Positions 33,222 through 45,764 of a DNA stretch of 64,000 nt are shown here, one piece after another. Source of the stretch: Golubevia sp. BC0850 (Eukaryota > Basidiomycota > Exobasidiomycetes > Golubeviales > Golubeviaceae); contig JAAVVG010000006.1 in assembly GCA_012976225.1 (NCBI GenBank), positions 744,001-808,000 of the forward strand. The letters run 5' to 3'. The notes beneath the pieces are model-generated. The model did not search any database and was not told where the DNA came from. It saw only the letters and a list, made by a program, of their open reading frames with translations. The first letter of the stretch is position 1. Every line of letters starts with the position of its first letter. Position numbers and translations under genes: made by a program.

Positions 33222-35487
33222 TTAGTGAGCTTGATCAAGCTGTTCCGGGTAGAGTTTCCCGGGGTTGAATCTGCAATTAGAAGAAACACCGCTGGTCAGA
33301 AAGGCAAAGAGAGAGAGATGAAGTGGAACGGAAGTCGATACTCACAAATTCATTGGATCCAGCGTCAGTTTTAGAGCCTTCAACAGTCTCAAAGTTCCAT
33401 CACCCAGTTCTGCTCTTAGATATTCCTTCTTCCCATTTCCAATCCCATGTTCTCCTGTACAAGTTCCACCAAGTCTGATCGCTTCTTGAGCCAGCTTCTT
33501 GACTGCCACTGTAGCTTTCTTGATGTCCTCTTGATCGTTCAATCCTAAAAAGCAATGTACGTTTCCATCACCGGCATGAGAAACGATAGAAGTCTGCAGT
33601 CCAGTAGATTGGATCTCTTCTTGAGCGAACCTGATGAAGATTGGTAACTTCGATAGCGGGATGCAAGAGTCGGTAGTCCAGACACGTCCACTCTCGACCA
33701 TGTTTTTCGCTGACCAAAGAGCATTCTTCCTAGCGTTCCAGAGATCGTCCATTTCCTTCTCCGTCTTAGCGAATTCCAACTTCTTCGATCCATGTTTCTT
33801 GACAATCTTGGAGATAGCTTTAGAAGCGTCCTCCATTGCTACTTCACTTCCAGAAAGTTTGATGAATAGAGAATCTCTCTCGTCGTACTTCCTGGTTGAT
33901 ATTCCAGCTGCGTTGGTAGCTTTAAGCATGTTTGCGTCTAGAAGTTCGATGCATTGAAGAGGAGCCCCGCTCATGACAATGTCATGAACGGCAGAACAAG
34001 CGTCCGAGACAGAGGCGAACGAGCAGTATCCGACAGAGATTGGGAGTTTCGGATAGAGCCGAATCGTGGCTGAGGGAGGAGGAGCCAAAGTAATGAGATG
34101 AGCTCAGGAAGTAAGTAGGTTGGAGACAATTTTACTCGGGTTCTCACCTTCAACTATGACACCCAAACTACCTTCTGCTCCAGTGAACAGCTGAGTGAGA
34201 TCAGGTCCGGCTGAACTCTTCCTGGCTCTGGATCTAGTAGTGATGACTTCTCCGGATGGTAGAACAGCAGTCAAGCTCAAGACAGCTCCGTTTCTGATGG
34301 TTCCGTATCTGTATAGATTTAGATTGTTGAAGAAGGCCGAAGAAAAGGAAGAGGATGAATGAAGAACCGTTGGACTTTTTGTTTCAATAGTTCCATTTCA
34401 GGGAAGCTCCTTGGTGATGGAAGGCTGAATGGAGAGAACCATTAGACAACGAGGACTTCCTCTCTGCGACATTGTAGCTACACTCACCTGACCGCGTTCG
34501 TTCCAGAACATCCTGTCGAGATCATGCCACCAATAGAAGCTCCTGGACCAGGATCGATGGGAAAGAAAAGATCCACGGATTTTTCTTTTAACCAAAGATT
34601 TATGTCTTCCCATCTGGCTCCTGCTTCTACTACCATATCTCCATCTTCTGCATGAAATTCTTTGATTTTGTTCATGTTGGAAATGTCGATGCAGATGCCT
34701 CCATACGGAGCAGTGAAATGACCTTCGAGGGAGGTTCCAGAAGAGAAGGGTATGACCGGAACTCTGTAGCGATTTGCTATCTGAGGCAAAGATTGAATTT
34801 CAGCATCAAGAACTTTTGTTTGACTTTAATCCCACTAATTGTGCTCACTTGTACCATCTTGACGATATCTGGGGTGTTCCTTTAGGGGAAACAGAACCGG
34901 AGGCAAGCAGAGGCAAAGATGATGGTCGTCAGCTCTCCTAGATGAAGACTCCCTAGAAATAACTTCGTCTCGAACTGCGATTTTCTTGTCACCTACCTTG
35001 GGAACACAACCACGTTAGGCAGCTTTGCAGACGAATCATGACCAATCTCGTCGAACCCATGGCTGTGGAGTTCGCTCTGCTCTTCTGTAACGAAATCATC
35101 GAATTGATCTCCAGGTTCTCCTCCAGAAGTTGCAGAGAAGTAACCTTTGATCTCTGCGATTGCGCGCTTCAGGTCATCCTTTGATCCATAGGAATGAGGT
35201 TGATTGGGAGAAGAAGCTTCTCGAGTGTAAGAATAACGAGAAGAAGGTATAGGAGATGAAGAACTTGAAGAAGCAGCTGAACCAGAAGATACAGCGAAAA
35301 GATAACCAGCCCCACCGGCTAAAGTTGAGAGAAGTAGAAGAATTCCAAAGTTACTCGTCTTGGTCGGAGCTGACGGAGGTGAAGAGGTTGCGTAGGATCT
35401 GATTGGTTGGAGTTGAAGAGCTGTTGATCTTGAAAGAGAACGAATGTTGGCTAGTCGTTTGAAAGGACTTGGCTTGGTTCGTATCAT
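33222..35487 (-). CDS. DLD1: Mitochondrial D-lactate dehydrogenase (cytochrome)
   Basis: Oxidises D-lactate to pyruvate and passes electrons to cytochrome c. The ATG at 35487 opens a basic presequence (MIRTKPSPFKRLANIRSLSR), then a hydrophobic segment at about residues 48-68 (GILLLLSTLAGGAGYLFAV) that would anchor the protein in the inner membrane. The FAD-binding type-4 domain has PVIPFSSGTSLEGH, GARWEDINLWL, PGPGASIGGMISTGCSGTNA and GAEGSLGVI. The C-terminal FAD-oxidase domain has SHAGDGNVHCF and CTGEHGIGNGKKEYL, ending FNPGKLYP. All key glycines and the His motifs are present. Only 118 bp separate this gene from the divergent JMJD7-like gene. Confidence 0.92.
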
Positions 35488-35605
35488 CTTTTACTAGATT
35501 GTCAAGAGAGTAATAGAAGGAGAGAGCGGAAAAGATGGAGAAGTTCGAGAAGAAGAAAGGAATTTCTGGCAGACTCGCAGCAGACTTCTTCTTTTTCCGC
35601 AACGA
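35488..35605. promoter_or_regulatory. Compact bidirectional promoter, DLD1 / JMJD7-like
   Basis: Just 118 bp between the two start codons. Transcription of both genes must start within it or inside the other gene. No TATA box seen; poly-purine tract on the plus strand near 35518-35560. Confidence 0.55.
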
Positions 35606-37345
35606 ATGATGGTTTCAACTCTTTCATCTGAACAACTGGATTTAGCAGCTCTAAACCTTGCAAAAGAAACAAGGCAACTACTAGGACTTCCTATTACACC
35701 GCATTTAACCAATCAAGACTCTCTTCCAACTTCTTCGATTTCACCAACTTCAAAATCATGGCCACCTCTGTTAGAATCACCTCCAAACGCTTTGGAATTC
35801 TCTAGAATCCTAGCAAGACATTCTCCTGTCTTGATTAATGGCTCTTTCAGTTCAGAGGGAAAGGAGAAACAGGATCCTTTGGGTGGAAGACCCAACTTGG
35901 AAAACTGGAAAAATAACGAGTATTTGAGAAAAAGATTAAAGGATGGGACTTTCAAAGTCACTGTTACTAGAGATGGAAAAGCTGATGATCTGAAATCGAT
36001 CAAAGTGAAAGAATCAGAAGGAGGGAATGGTGCAGAAACGAAGGAAAGATTGGTGTTCGCTTTACCCCATGAAGAAGAGTTGTGAGTGCCAGACGAAAGT
36101 CTTGCTTTCAGACTCTTCTTCTCATCCCATTTTTGTTCCTTTGAATTTGACTCTTGGGGAGCTGAATGAGCTGAATCCAAGACTGCTTTTTCTACGAAAT
36201 CCTCTCTCTCTTCTTCCACAGAAAAATGTCAGAAATCCTAACTCGAATCTCCCAACCTTCGCATACTTCCGATCCGACTTTAATCTATTATCTACAATCT
36301 CAAGATGACAATTTCAAATCCAACAATGCAGGAGACTTCTCTCGACTCTTTGAGGATCTCCAATTCATCGATCAAGACGGAGGGAAAAGGACGGATTTGA
36401 AATGGGCAACAGACGCGATAGGTAAAGAACCTGAAGCTACCAATGTTTGGATTGGAAGTGAAAGGAGTTGTAGCTCCATGCATAGGTGAGACACTTGTTT
36501 GAGAATAACATGGAGAGGTGAGGGGGGCGAAATTTATTTTGAACCCCCTTTCTTTTCTTATGACTCACTTTGCTCTTCAAAACTTGGGTCAAACATCTAT
36601 TAGAGATCATTATGAGAATCTTTTCACAGTGATTCGAGGGAAAAAGCTCTTCACAGTGTTCCCACCTACAGAATCTCATTTCTTGTGTGATGGTAAGTTC
36701 TCTCCGAACCTATCTTCTTTTTTCTTCCACCCCTTCTCAAGTTGAACAAATCGTTCTGACAACGAACGTTTTCATTCGGAAACGATTGTGATTTTCCTAT
36801 CCATCTTTCCAAATTTCTGTATCTCGAATTCTCTTGGACTTCTTTCAGACGACCTCTACTCAATCTATCAATCTCAACCTTCAATCTCCTCAACCACTTC
36901 AGATTTCACCTTAACACCTTTGAAACCATCATCTCCAATCCCCTGGATCCCAATAGATCCAACTCTTTCACCTCAATCCAAGCGAAATGCTCCATTCCCT
37001 CGATATGGAAAAGGATTAGGCCCCTTGAAGATCGTGGTGGAAGAACATCAAACACTGTTTTTACCTAGTGGTTGGTTTCATCACGTTTCTCAATCTGCCG
37101 AACCTCTTTTGCAGAGGAAGATGAAAGGTCAGAAGGGGGATCAAGTAGACGAGGGCTTGGAGAAAACGAGGGGAGGGAAGGAGGAGATAGAGATGGAGAT
37201 GGAGGAAATCGGAATCTGTTTGAGCGTCAATTGGTGGTATGAATCTGAAGGTGGGTTTGGAGATAGATGGGCTTGGAGTGGGTTTGGAAGAGAGGTTAGA
37301 AGGAGGTTGGAAGGGAGATGGGGAGAGATGGAAGAAGAGGAATGA
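35606..37345 (+). CDS. JMJD7-like JmjC/cupin-8 2-oxoglutarate oxygenase
   Basis: Iron- and 2-oxoglutarate-dependent protein hydroxylase. Human JMJD7 hydroxylates lysine in the DRG GTPases. Four exons (35606-36081, 36222-36485, 36604-36692, 36849-37345) give 441 residues. Iron ligands are visible as the H-x-D pair in SSMHRDHYENLFTV and the second His in LPSGWFHHVSQS. The 2-oxoglutarate side is supported by RGKKLFTVFPP. PWIPIDP and CLSVNWWYE match the human protein closely. The H-R-D motif is split by an intron within the Arg codon. A charged insert of about 45 residues (rich in Glu, Lys, Gly) lies between the second iron His and the NWWYE strand, which is not in the human enzyme. Two adjacent ATGs start the frame; the first is used here. 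Confidence 0.87.
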
Positions 37346-37613
37346 GAGATTTGTTCTCCCTCTTCTTCTTCTTCTTGTAGAGATACCCAATCTTTCCGAG
37401 CTCTCAATCGTTGACCCTCGTGTTTTGGAAGGCGTATCACTCTCATGATTAGAGCTTGACATCCTCTTATCACGATCGCAGTCACGAAGATCCAGTCCTC
37501 TAGAAGGGCTCAGCTCTCTTTGATGTGAATTGAGATTCAGTAGAATTACAGATACTTAGACATTTTGAAGCAAGATGAAGCCAAGATTTTAAATTGCTAA
37601 TCGAAAGGATGTT

Positions 37614-37885
37614 TCAAGTTGAAGTTGAAGGGTTTCCAACGAATTTCCTTCGAAGTAAATCGTGTAACTTTTGACCTTCTGGTCTTAGATGAGCGTTCTT
37701 TGCATCGGTTTCCCAAATGTAATAGGCTAGAACTCCAGTTGATAGACCGAAGATCGGGTCAACCAGTCTGAGGGAGAGCAAGTTAAGATGGAAGTGGTCA
37801 GAGAAGGAAGAGAAGGAAACGGGAGAGAGAAGTAAGGCAGAGAAGCAGATTTCTCTACTCACTTTGAGATCAAGTACTTTGTCAT
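37614..37885 (-). CDS. NCE101: NCE101-like small membrane protein
   Basis: Exons 37885-37863 and 37767-37614 join in phase 2 to give 58 residues. MTKYLISK-LVDPIFGLSTGVLAYYIWE is the single transmembrane signature of the NCE101 family, followed by a soluble tail RPEGQKLHDLLRRK typical of the basidiomycete members. In S. cerevisiae the protein was linked to non-classical export of leaderless proteins. The match is short but extends over the whole protein. Confidence 0.78.
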
Positions 37886-38226
37886 GATAGCAGACTACAA
37901 TTTTCAATCTCTGTTTGAAGATTAGAATGAATTGCCGGTAGGATGGGATGGGAACGGTTCAAACGTTCAAACTTTTAAGAGGATCTCTTCGCAGCAGCTC
38001 TCTGTTCTCCACCCCATCAGCCCAGCCCCATCAGCCAAATTCAATTCAACTCAATCGTCTAATCTCGACGCTCTTTCAACCCACTCTTTCAACTCGAACT
38101 TTCAATTCCATCAAGAGGGCAGTCAAAGTCTGAGCCCAGCCAGACGGAATCGAGTGGGGATTAGCACAGCATCTTGATCTTCTCTTCCCTTCGTTCTAAT
38201 CCACTTCATCTGATCTCCTGTCCAAG
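37886..38226. promoter_or_regulatory. Divergent promoter region, NCE101 / intersectin
   Basis: 341 bp between divergent starts. Short frames here (37932-38177) have no domain. A CCCATCAGCCCAGCCCCATCAGCC near-repeat lies at about 38013-38036. Confidence 0.45.
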
Positions 38227-41200
38227 ATGTATGGTAATCAATGGAATAATCAACAGGGTGGTGGAGGATATCAACAAACTCAACAAACTGGTTATATGCA
38301 ACCGCAACAGACTGGTTATCCGAATCAGCAACAGCAACAGCAGATGAGACCCATGCAAACTGGAATGCCTCAACAGCAACAACCATCGGGTTTCATGGGA
38401 TCTCAACCTACAGGAATGGGTGGAATGATGGGTAATGGTATGGGTATGGGAATGGGAATGCAACAAACTGGGATGCCTGGAGGAGGAGGAGGTCCTGGGA
38501 TGTCTTCCATGAGAATGGGGGGCGGAGGTGTAATGGCTGGTGGAAGTGGAATGCTTGGAGTTCCAGGTCAAGGTCAAGGACAACAACGATTCGGTTCTCC
38601 AGGTTTACAATCTCAACCAACTGGAATGGGAATGGGAATGGGCATGATGGGAGGTGGAATGGGAATGGGTGGTGGACTTCAACCTCAAGCCACCGGTTAT
38701 CCAGGTGGAATGATGCAATCTCAAATGACTGGAATGCCAATTCAAGATCCAAGAATGTTGTTGATGTCTTCACAATTCTTACCATCTTCACAACCTTTTT
38801 CAGGTGGAGTTCAAACTCCAAGTAACATGAATTTCAATCAATCTTCAATGCAACCTTCTAATTTCCAATCTTCTCTTCAGAACTTACAGCAACAAGGTGG
38901 CGGTGGAGGAGGGATGGGTGGTGGACCTAAGATTCCTTGGGCTTTAAGCAAAGAAGAAAGGAAATCTTATGATCAAATCTTTAGAGCTTGGGATCAAAGT
39001 GGAAGTGGATTCATTAGTGGAGAAGTTGCTAGAGAGGTCTTTGGTCAATCTGGTATTGGGAGCGAGAAATTGATGCAGATTTGGCATTTATCGGATACTG
39101 AGAATAGAGGGAAATTGAATCTGGCCGAGTTTCATGTGGCTATGGGCCTGATTTATAGATGTGAGTAGCATGTAAGGGGGTGGGCAGTAGAAGGGGCAGA
39201 GGACAAGGGCGATGGCGAGAACAGCTGTCGGATCATGATGGATCAAGCGTTCGGGATGCGTTTCTGATCCGATTCAATTCTCAATTCCTTACTTCCCTCA
39301 GGCCTCAATGGAAACGACGTCCCCAACGAGCTTCCTACCGAGTTGATTCCACCCTCAGCTCGCGACCTCAATGAATCAGTCGACTTCTTAAAGGATCTCC
39401 TCAAGAAGGATACCAACGTCAGGAACACTACTGGTCTCAACATTCCAGAAGCAGGATCCAATCAAGGAGCCTCTTACGCCAAAGCTCGTTCCTTCCATGA
39501 GAACCCAGTAGCTCGTAACGCTGGCGGTGGAGCAAATGGTAGCAGAGGAAACGCAACTGATGCAACAGCCTACAAGCATGAAGATGCCACCTCAACTGGC
39601 GGATACAAATCTTCCTCTCGTCATATCGATCGAAAAGCTGTTCGATACGAAGGTCAATCTGCAGCTGACGATCTTTCAGAAATGAAGAGACAACTAGCCA
39701 ATACTCAGAAGCTGCTAGATGATGAGAACGATCAAGATGAAGATGACAAGGAATTGGATCGAGAATTAGACGATCTGAGATATAGGATTAGAAGAGTTCA
39801 AGATGATATCGAATACTTCAGGAGAAGAGGTGGTAGAGATTCTGGAGATGATAGAAGGAAAGCTGAAAGAGAGTTGATGACTTTAACTCATGAAAGGTTA
39901 CCTTTATTAGAGAGAAAAATGGATGAAAGAGACAAGAGAAGAGAAGAAGCAAAGAAGAATAAAGGTAGAGAAAGAGACAGAAGGAATGAAACTTATAGTA
40001 GATATGGTAGAGGTGACGTTGATAGAGATGATCGTTATTCTTCAAGCTCTTCAACTAGGAATGACAGTTCGAGGGATAATGGAAGAATTGGTCGTTTAGG
40101 AGATGGCGAATATCTTAGAGGAACTTTTGATGGAGAAGATTCTTCAAGAGATCGTAGACGTCAAGATGAAGACTATTCCAGAAGAGATCAAGATCGTTCA
40201 ACGCTTTCAGCTCCTCCGCCTCCACCTCCAGCTGCTTCATCTTCAATTTCTTCCAAAGCTGCTCCTCCTCCGCCACCTTCTTCTTCAGCCGCAGCTCCTC
40301 CAAAGCCTGCAGCCTCTCCAGCTCCGGCGAGCATGACTCCAGAGCAGAGAGCCGCTTGGATCCGTTCTGAAGCTGAACGTCGCGTTCAAGAACGAATGAG
40401 GGCTCTAGGTGCCACAGCTCCTCTCTCCTCTTCTTCCGGAATGGACCAAAGTGTCGAAAAGAGGTTAGCAGCTGATAAAGCTGAAGCTGAAGCTAGGAGC
40501 GCTCAAGCCGACAAGGAAGTAGCTGCTAGAGAAGAAGCTCGTCGAGCTAGATTGGAAGAACAAAAGTTAGCAAAGGATAAAGCTGCTCTTCAAACTGTCA
40601 AGAAAGAAATCAATGAACAGGAAAAATCTCAAGACGCTCCTCCACTTCCAGTCACTCAAGCTGCAAAGGAAACTGTTCGAGAAGAAGAAGATCTCATCAG
40701 GAGAAGAGAAGAGGTTCTTAAGAAGGAAAAAGAGGATAGAGAAGCTAGATTCAAGAAATTGGAAGGGGAAGAAAGGGAGGCGAAAGAAGCTGAGGAAAGA
40801 TTTAAGGAACGTCAAGGTGCCTTTGCCTCAAAGTCAACTTCTTCCACGCCAGCACCTGTTGCTGGAAGAAAGAAGGGTGGCCCACCTCCTCCACCTCCTT
40901 CTAGAATTCGTGGAACTCTTATTCCATCTCCAAGCCAAGCTCCTGCGGCTCCAGCGGCCCCGACTCCACCAGCTGCCCCTCAGCCACCACCATCTCCTCC
41001 GGCTCCTCAAGCCCCAGCAGCTACTGCTTCAAGTGATCCTCAAATCTCTCCAAGCACCAATCCTTTCCACCGAATGCAAGGAGGATCGGCTTCCACTCCT
41101 TCTGCTACGACTCCTGGCGGAACGAACCCTTTCTTCAGAGGTCAAGCAAGTGGATCGGAATCTTCCCTTCCAGCAGCTCAGCGCGCTACTCCAGCAGCTC

Positions 41201-44200
41201 AACGTGCCACTCCTCCAGTAACCGCTCAACCGACTGGTGCTTCTCGTACTGCTCCGATCAACCTACCTCCATCTCATGATGAGGATTGGGATGATTCGGA
41301 TAAGGACGATGACGATGAAGATGAGGCCGATGGACCTGGAAGCTCTACTAGAGCTAAGAGACAGAACCTAGCTCAAGCTCTCTTTAGTGGATTGATTCCA
41401 GGAGGAAGATCTACACCTCCGACTCCTTCAACTCCAACATCTGCTCCAGCCGCACCACCTGCGCCTGCCGCCCCTAGCGCCCCTCCGGCTCCTCCAGCGC
41501 CATTCTCACTACCAGCTTCTTCAGGAGAACCTCCAGCTCGTGGTGCTCTACTCGGAGAGATTCAAGGTGGTCTCAGACTTAAGAAGGCAGTCACTGTAGA
41601 CAAGTCCAAAGTCATGGGAGCAGGTGCTGTTATTGGAGATGCAAGTGCTCCAGTTCAGAAATACGTTCCTCCACCTTCACCTGAAGCTCCAATTGAACCA
41701 ATAGCCCCTCCGCCTGCTGCCGCTGAAGTTCCAAACCCGAACCGACAGAGCGTAGACTGGGCTACCAACAGTCTAGCTCATGAACAAATGAACGGCAATG
41801 CCAACAAAGCAAGTCAAGAACCTGGTCAATCAAGCTTGGTCGAAGAAGATGAGGATTCAGGGGATGAAGTAGAAGCTCCTGAAGATGTCGATGGTCTTTC
41901 TCTGGCTCAAAGAGAGATCGCCGCTGATCCTGCTGCTCATCCTACTTCGGCTGATCAGGTTCTACCAACAGAGGAAAATGAGGAATTCGATATGAATTCT
42001 GCTTTCAGAGTAAGAGCTCTTTATGATTATACTCCTCAAAGAGATGAAGATCTAGGATTTAAGGAGAACGATATTCTTACGGCTCATAAAGCTAAGGATG
42101 GTGGAGATTGGAGCTTTGGTATCATGGGTTCGAAGAAAGGAACTTTCCCTCAGATTTACGTCGAGAGCATTGAACAACGTGAGTGATGGCATCGTTGAGC
42201 TGTGTATTTGGGAAAGGACGTCGCTCACATTTCTCCTCTCGTCTTCTCATCTCTATACTCGTCTTTCCATCTCTACAGCCACTCGAGCCCGAGCTCTATA
42301 TGACTACACCGGAACGTCTCCCGAAGAAGCTTCTTTCACAGCCGACGAAGAAGTTTTGGTCGTCGATCGAGAGGATGGTGATTGGTGGCGTATCGACGCT
42401 GGAGATGTCGTCAAGATCGCTCCCGCTACTTATCTGGAAGTGATCGGTTAGTATGATTCAAAAACCAATCTCAAGATCATATTGACTTGTACATAAAACT
42501 AGAGAAGGACTCTGAAAGCAAGCAAGAAGAAAATAGTAAAAGACCCGCCCTGCTCTCTCTCGACTGCACACAATGAAATCTTTTCGCCACCTTTCGCCTC
42601 TCTCTTTCTTCCTACTTTATTTGTATCCCCCTTTCCTTTTCTTCACTCCACCCCCATCACAAAAAAAAGCAGTGGCGGGTCTCAGCGCGTGCTAGAAATA
42701 TGACGAAAGCTGAGACCCCCTTGTCTCCCTCTCTCTCCCTTTTCCCTTTTCCTCCGACATGTAACTCCTCTCCTTTTTCTGATGGCCTCAAATCAAACGA
42801 ATTCAATCTCAAACGAACCATCGATCGAACCAAACGTTCTGCTTGATTCAACTGTCGATAGTCCCAGTGAGCGCTGACAGGAAGATCTTCGAAAGTACTC
42901 CTGAGGCCCTCGGACACCTGGCTTTTGATCAAAATCAAGAAACAGTTCCAGCTCCGGAGACAGCATCATCGAATTCTGCTTTAGAGCCCTCCAGCTCTGC
43001 CACACCGATTCCGAGCTCGCCTGGGATGGGACCTGTGGCATCTAGGGAAGGGACCCTTGCCTCTGACGAATTGAGCGAGGAGGCTCAGATTCAGAGAGCT
43101 ATAGATGAATCGATGAAAGAGGAGGAGAAGAGAAATGCTGACGACCGGATGAACGAGTGAGTGACGGAAGGTGAGCTTGGTGATTGCATCGCTCGAATGT
43201 CTCACTCTGATCCTATTTTCCCTACTCCCATTGTTCTCGATCTCAGAGACGACCAGGTCCAAAGGGTACTTGAAGAGTCTCGGAAAGCCGCAGAAATCTC
43301 AGCGCCTCCTACAGTACCTCAGTCGATGGACGTTCACGAAGCTTTGGAGCAAATCCGCCTTCAAAATCAGGCTCGACAGTCATTGATGGGAGAAGAGGCT
43401 GACAGCTCTTTCGATGAAGACTCTGGATCTGGAGATTCGATCACAGGCTGGACCTCGAGCGAAGACGAAGGAATCGAAGAAGACGAAGCTGCGGCTGAAC
43501 CTGAAACGGAAGAGATGAAACGTCAAAGAGCAAAGGAAAGGTTGAGGGTCTTGGAAGCTGCTGGACTTCTGGTCAAGACAGAAACGGATTCTATGCCTAG
43601 AGAAGACTCAACTAGTCCCAAAGCAGCCACTGCTGAAGACTCAAGTGTCCTCGGACGCAGGAGCACAACTTCGAAAAGCAAGAAGCCAAAGCCGGAGAGA
43701 CCCGAACGACATGGTCCACCTAGGCCGAAGAGAAGTAGAGACAAGCTCAGACTCAAGCCAGAAAGACCACTCCCAGCTGTACCGCCTCTTAAACCAGAAG
43801 AGCAAATGGAGGACGCTTACGATCGTTACCTTCGCATGACGAAAGAAGTCACTCTCAAACCAACGGGAGCGACCAGTCCTCGATCCTCCAGCGGTGGAAG
43901 ACCTCAATCTGCCATCAGCTCCATGGCTAGTCCTCCAACTTCCAGCAGACCTTTCTCTCCATCCGAAAGGGATCGTCCGCCGAGCGTCTCTATCTCTTCG
44001 ATTCCAGGTTCTCCTATACCCACGTTCGAATCTGGATCTGGACAGGCTCAATCAGAGTCTCGTACCTCTGGCTTCTTGTCAACAATCAAGAACATCTCTA
44101 GGTCTAAGAATGCTGCCACTCCAACTGAGAGGAAACCCACTCCTACCATCTCTGGTCCGATTTCAGGACCAACTCCAGTCTCGAGCCCACCGCCGCAAGG

Positions 44201-45635
44201 AAATGGCTTCGGCTCTCCAAGTTTGCAAGAGAACGCACACACAGGAGCAGCTTCTTGGTCTTCCATCGTTGGAGCAGATGCACTCTCAGAAATTCCGGAT
44301 CAAGAACGCAAGAGGCAGGAAGCCATCTTTGAGCTGATCGAGACTGAGAGCTCTCACGTCAGAGATTTGCAAAGCATCGTTGAGGTCGGTAGTGTTCACG
44401 TTGATTTGCGCTTACCTGGAACAGAAAACTGATCTATCAACTTTGTCTTTTCTTTCATCTTCACAGGTCTTCTTCAACTCGATGCACGATCTGCTCACCG
44501 AGAAAGCTAGCACCGTCATCTTTGCCAACATCGAGACTGTCTTAATCGCAGCAGTCACGCTTCTCTCCGATCTCGAAGAAAGGCAGAAAGCAAGTCGATT
44601 GTACGTCAACACTGTCGGAGACCTTCTCGAAAGACACATGCCATCTATGAATGTCTACATGCCTTATTGCGTCAATCAAAGCTCTGCAGCTCAAATTCTC
44701 GAGGCCGAAAGGAAAAGAGATCCAAACATTCAAAACCATCTTCAAATGCTTCGTTCAAGTCATCCTGCAGCTAGGAACTTGGATCTATCTAGTTTCCTGC
44801 TGATTCCCAGTTGGTTTTTGAAGAACAGCCATTTCATCCTCGACTTCCCTTGACTGACTATTTCACCCTTTTTCCTCTTCACAGTGCAACGTGTCACTCG
44901 ATACCCACTTCTCATTGGTCAAATCGTGAAATATACTAATGAAGATCATCCAGATTACGAACCGCTCAAAAGATCTCAGCGCACTGCAGAAGCTATTCTC
45001 AACACGACGAACGAAGCCATCAGATCTCGTGAGAACAAGGAGAGACTGAAGGTTCTGTCTGAGAATCTCTACATCGGCAGTGAAGCTGTAAGTCGACCTT
45101 TCGTTAAACTACTCGTTTCTTTCTTCCGTTGCTCCTAACACCTTCTCCTCTCTCACCCCCCTACGTTTCTTTTTTAGCGCTTGGACTTGACAAAACCGAC
45201 TCGCTGGCAAGGAGAGAGGACGATCATCAAAGAAGAGACTTTGACCAAGCAAAAGTCTGGAAGGAAGATCACTGTTCTGTTGACCAATGATCTCGTAATT
45301 TTACTAGCAGGCCCTCATCTTTACAAGATGCCTATGCCTTTGGAAGAGGTAGTTGTCAGAGACGTCCCCGCTGGACTCACTGGTCGAGGTACGTATTCAG
45401 ATCTCTTTGCTGACCTATAACGCGAGTTCCCTGGACCTAACCCTTTCTCTCCACTCTCGAAACAGACGATCTCGCCTTCCAACTGGTGCATCAAGGTCGC
45501 GACAGAGTCAATCTGAGATGTTCGACTCCTAGGATGTGCCACTTTTGGATGAAGGCCATCGAGGACGCAAGATCAGCTTGTTTGAATTCAGCTCTCAAGT
45601 CGAGTCGACATCACTCTCGGAACACTTCCCTTTAA
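38227..45635 (+). CDS. CIN1: Intersectin-like endocytic scaffold (EH, coiled coil, WH2, 2 SH3, DH, PH)
   Basis: Links endocytic coat, actin nucleation and Rho-GTPase activation. Exons: 38227-39160, 39302-42178, 42279-42446, 42862 (or 42868)-43156, 43247-44384, 44467-44809, 44885-45087, 45178-45388, 45466-45635. They sum to an open frame of about 2112 residues. In order: Gln/Gly/Met-rich QTG repeats (1-230); one EH domain with an EF-hand (DQSGSGFISGE); charged coiled coil; Pro-rich stretches; WH2 (ALLGEIQGGLRLKK); SH3-1 (ALYDYTPQRDEDLGF); SH3-2 (ALYDYTGTSPEEASF); linker; DH (IPMQRVTRYPLL); PH ending near FWMKAIEDA. Stop TAG 42449-42451 ends a short form of 1327 residues if the intron at 42447 is retained. 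The order equals Cryptococcus Cin1 and animal intersectin-long, but with one EH domain seen. The adjacent CDC42 is a plausible client of the DH-PH part. Confidence 0.85.
42447..42861 (+). other. Optional intron deciding short or long intersectin
   Basis: The codons GTG ATC GGT TAG end the second SH3 domain. The sequence G|GTTAGT overlaps both the last Gly codon and the stop, so using this donor removes the stop. Two acceptors, GATAG at 42861 and CCCAG at 42867, both restore the frame (phase 1) into the DH-PH half and differ by two codons. Retention or early polyadenylation would give the short protein. The interval is T/CT-rich with A-rich runs (AAAAAAAA near 42660) that could serve polyadenylation. 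Confidence 0.65.
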
Positions 45636-45764
45636 CAGTTTCTCGAATTGGTTACCGTCTCTCTGGCCTCTTTCTTCTCAGTGGCCATCTGATAAACGTT
45701 CTCGTGATCATTTTCCTCTCATCAAATCGTGTTGTCATACATTCCAGTTCAACTTTATTTCATT

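Noticed and set aside
43161-44432. Long frame of 423 codons as a separate RhoGEF gene with its own start
   Set aside because: The preceding exon (42862-43156) and its GTGAGT/CAG junction keep the frame continuous with the SH3 half, so it fits better as part of the intersectin gene; a separate promoter is possible but less likely.
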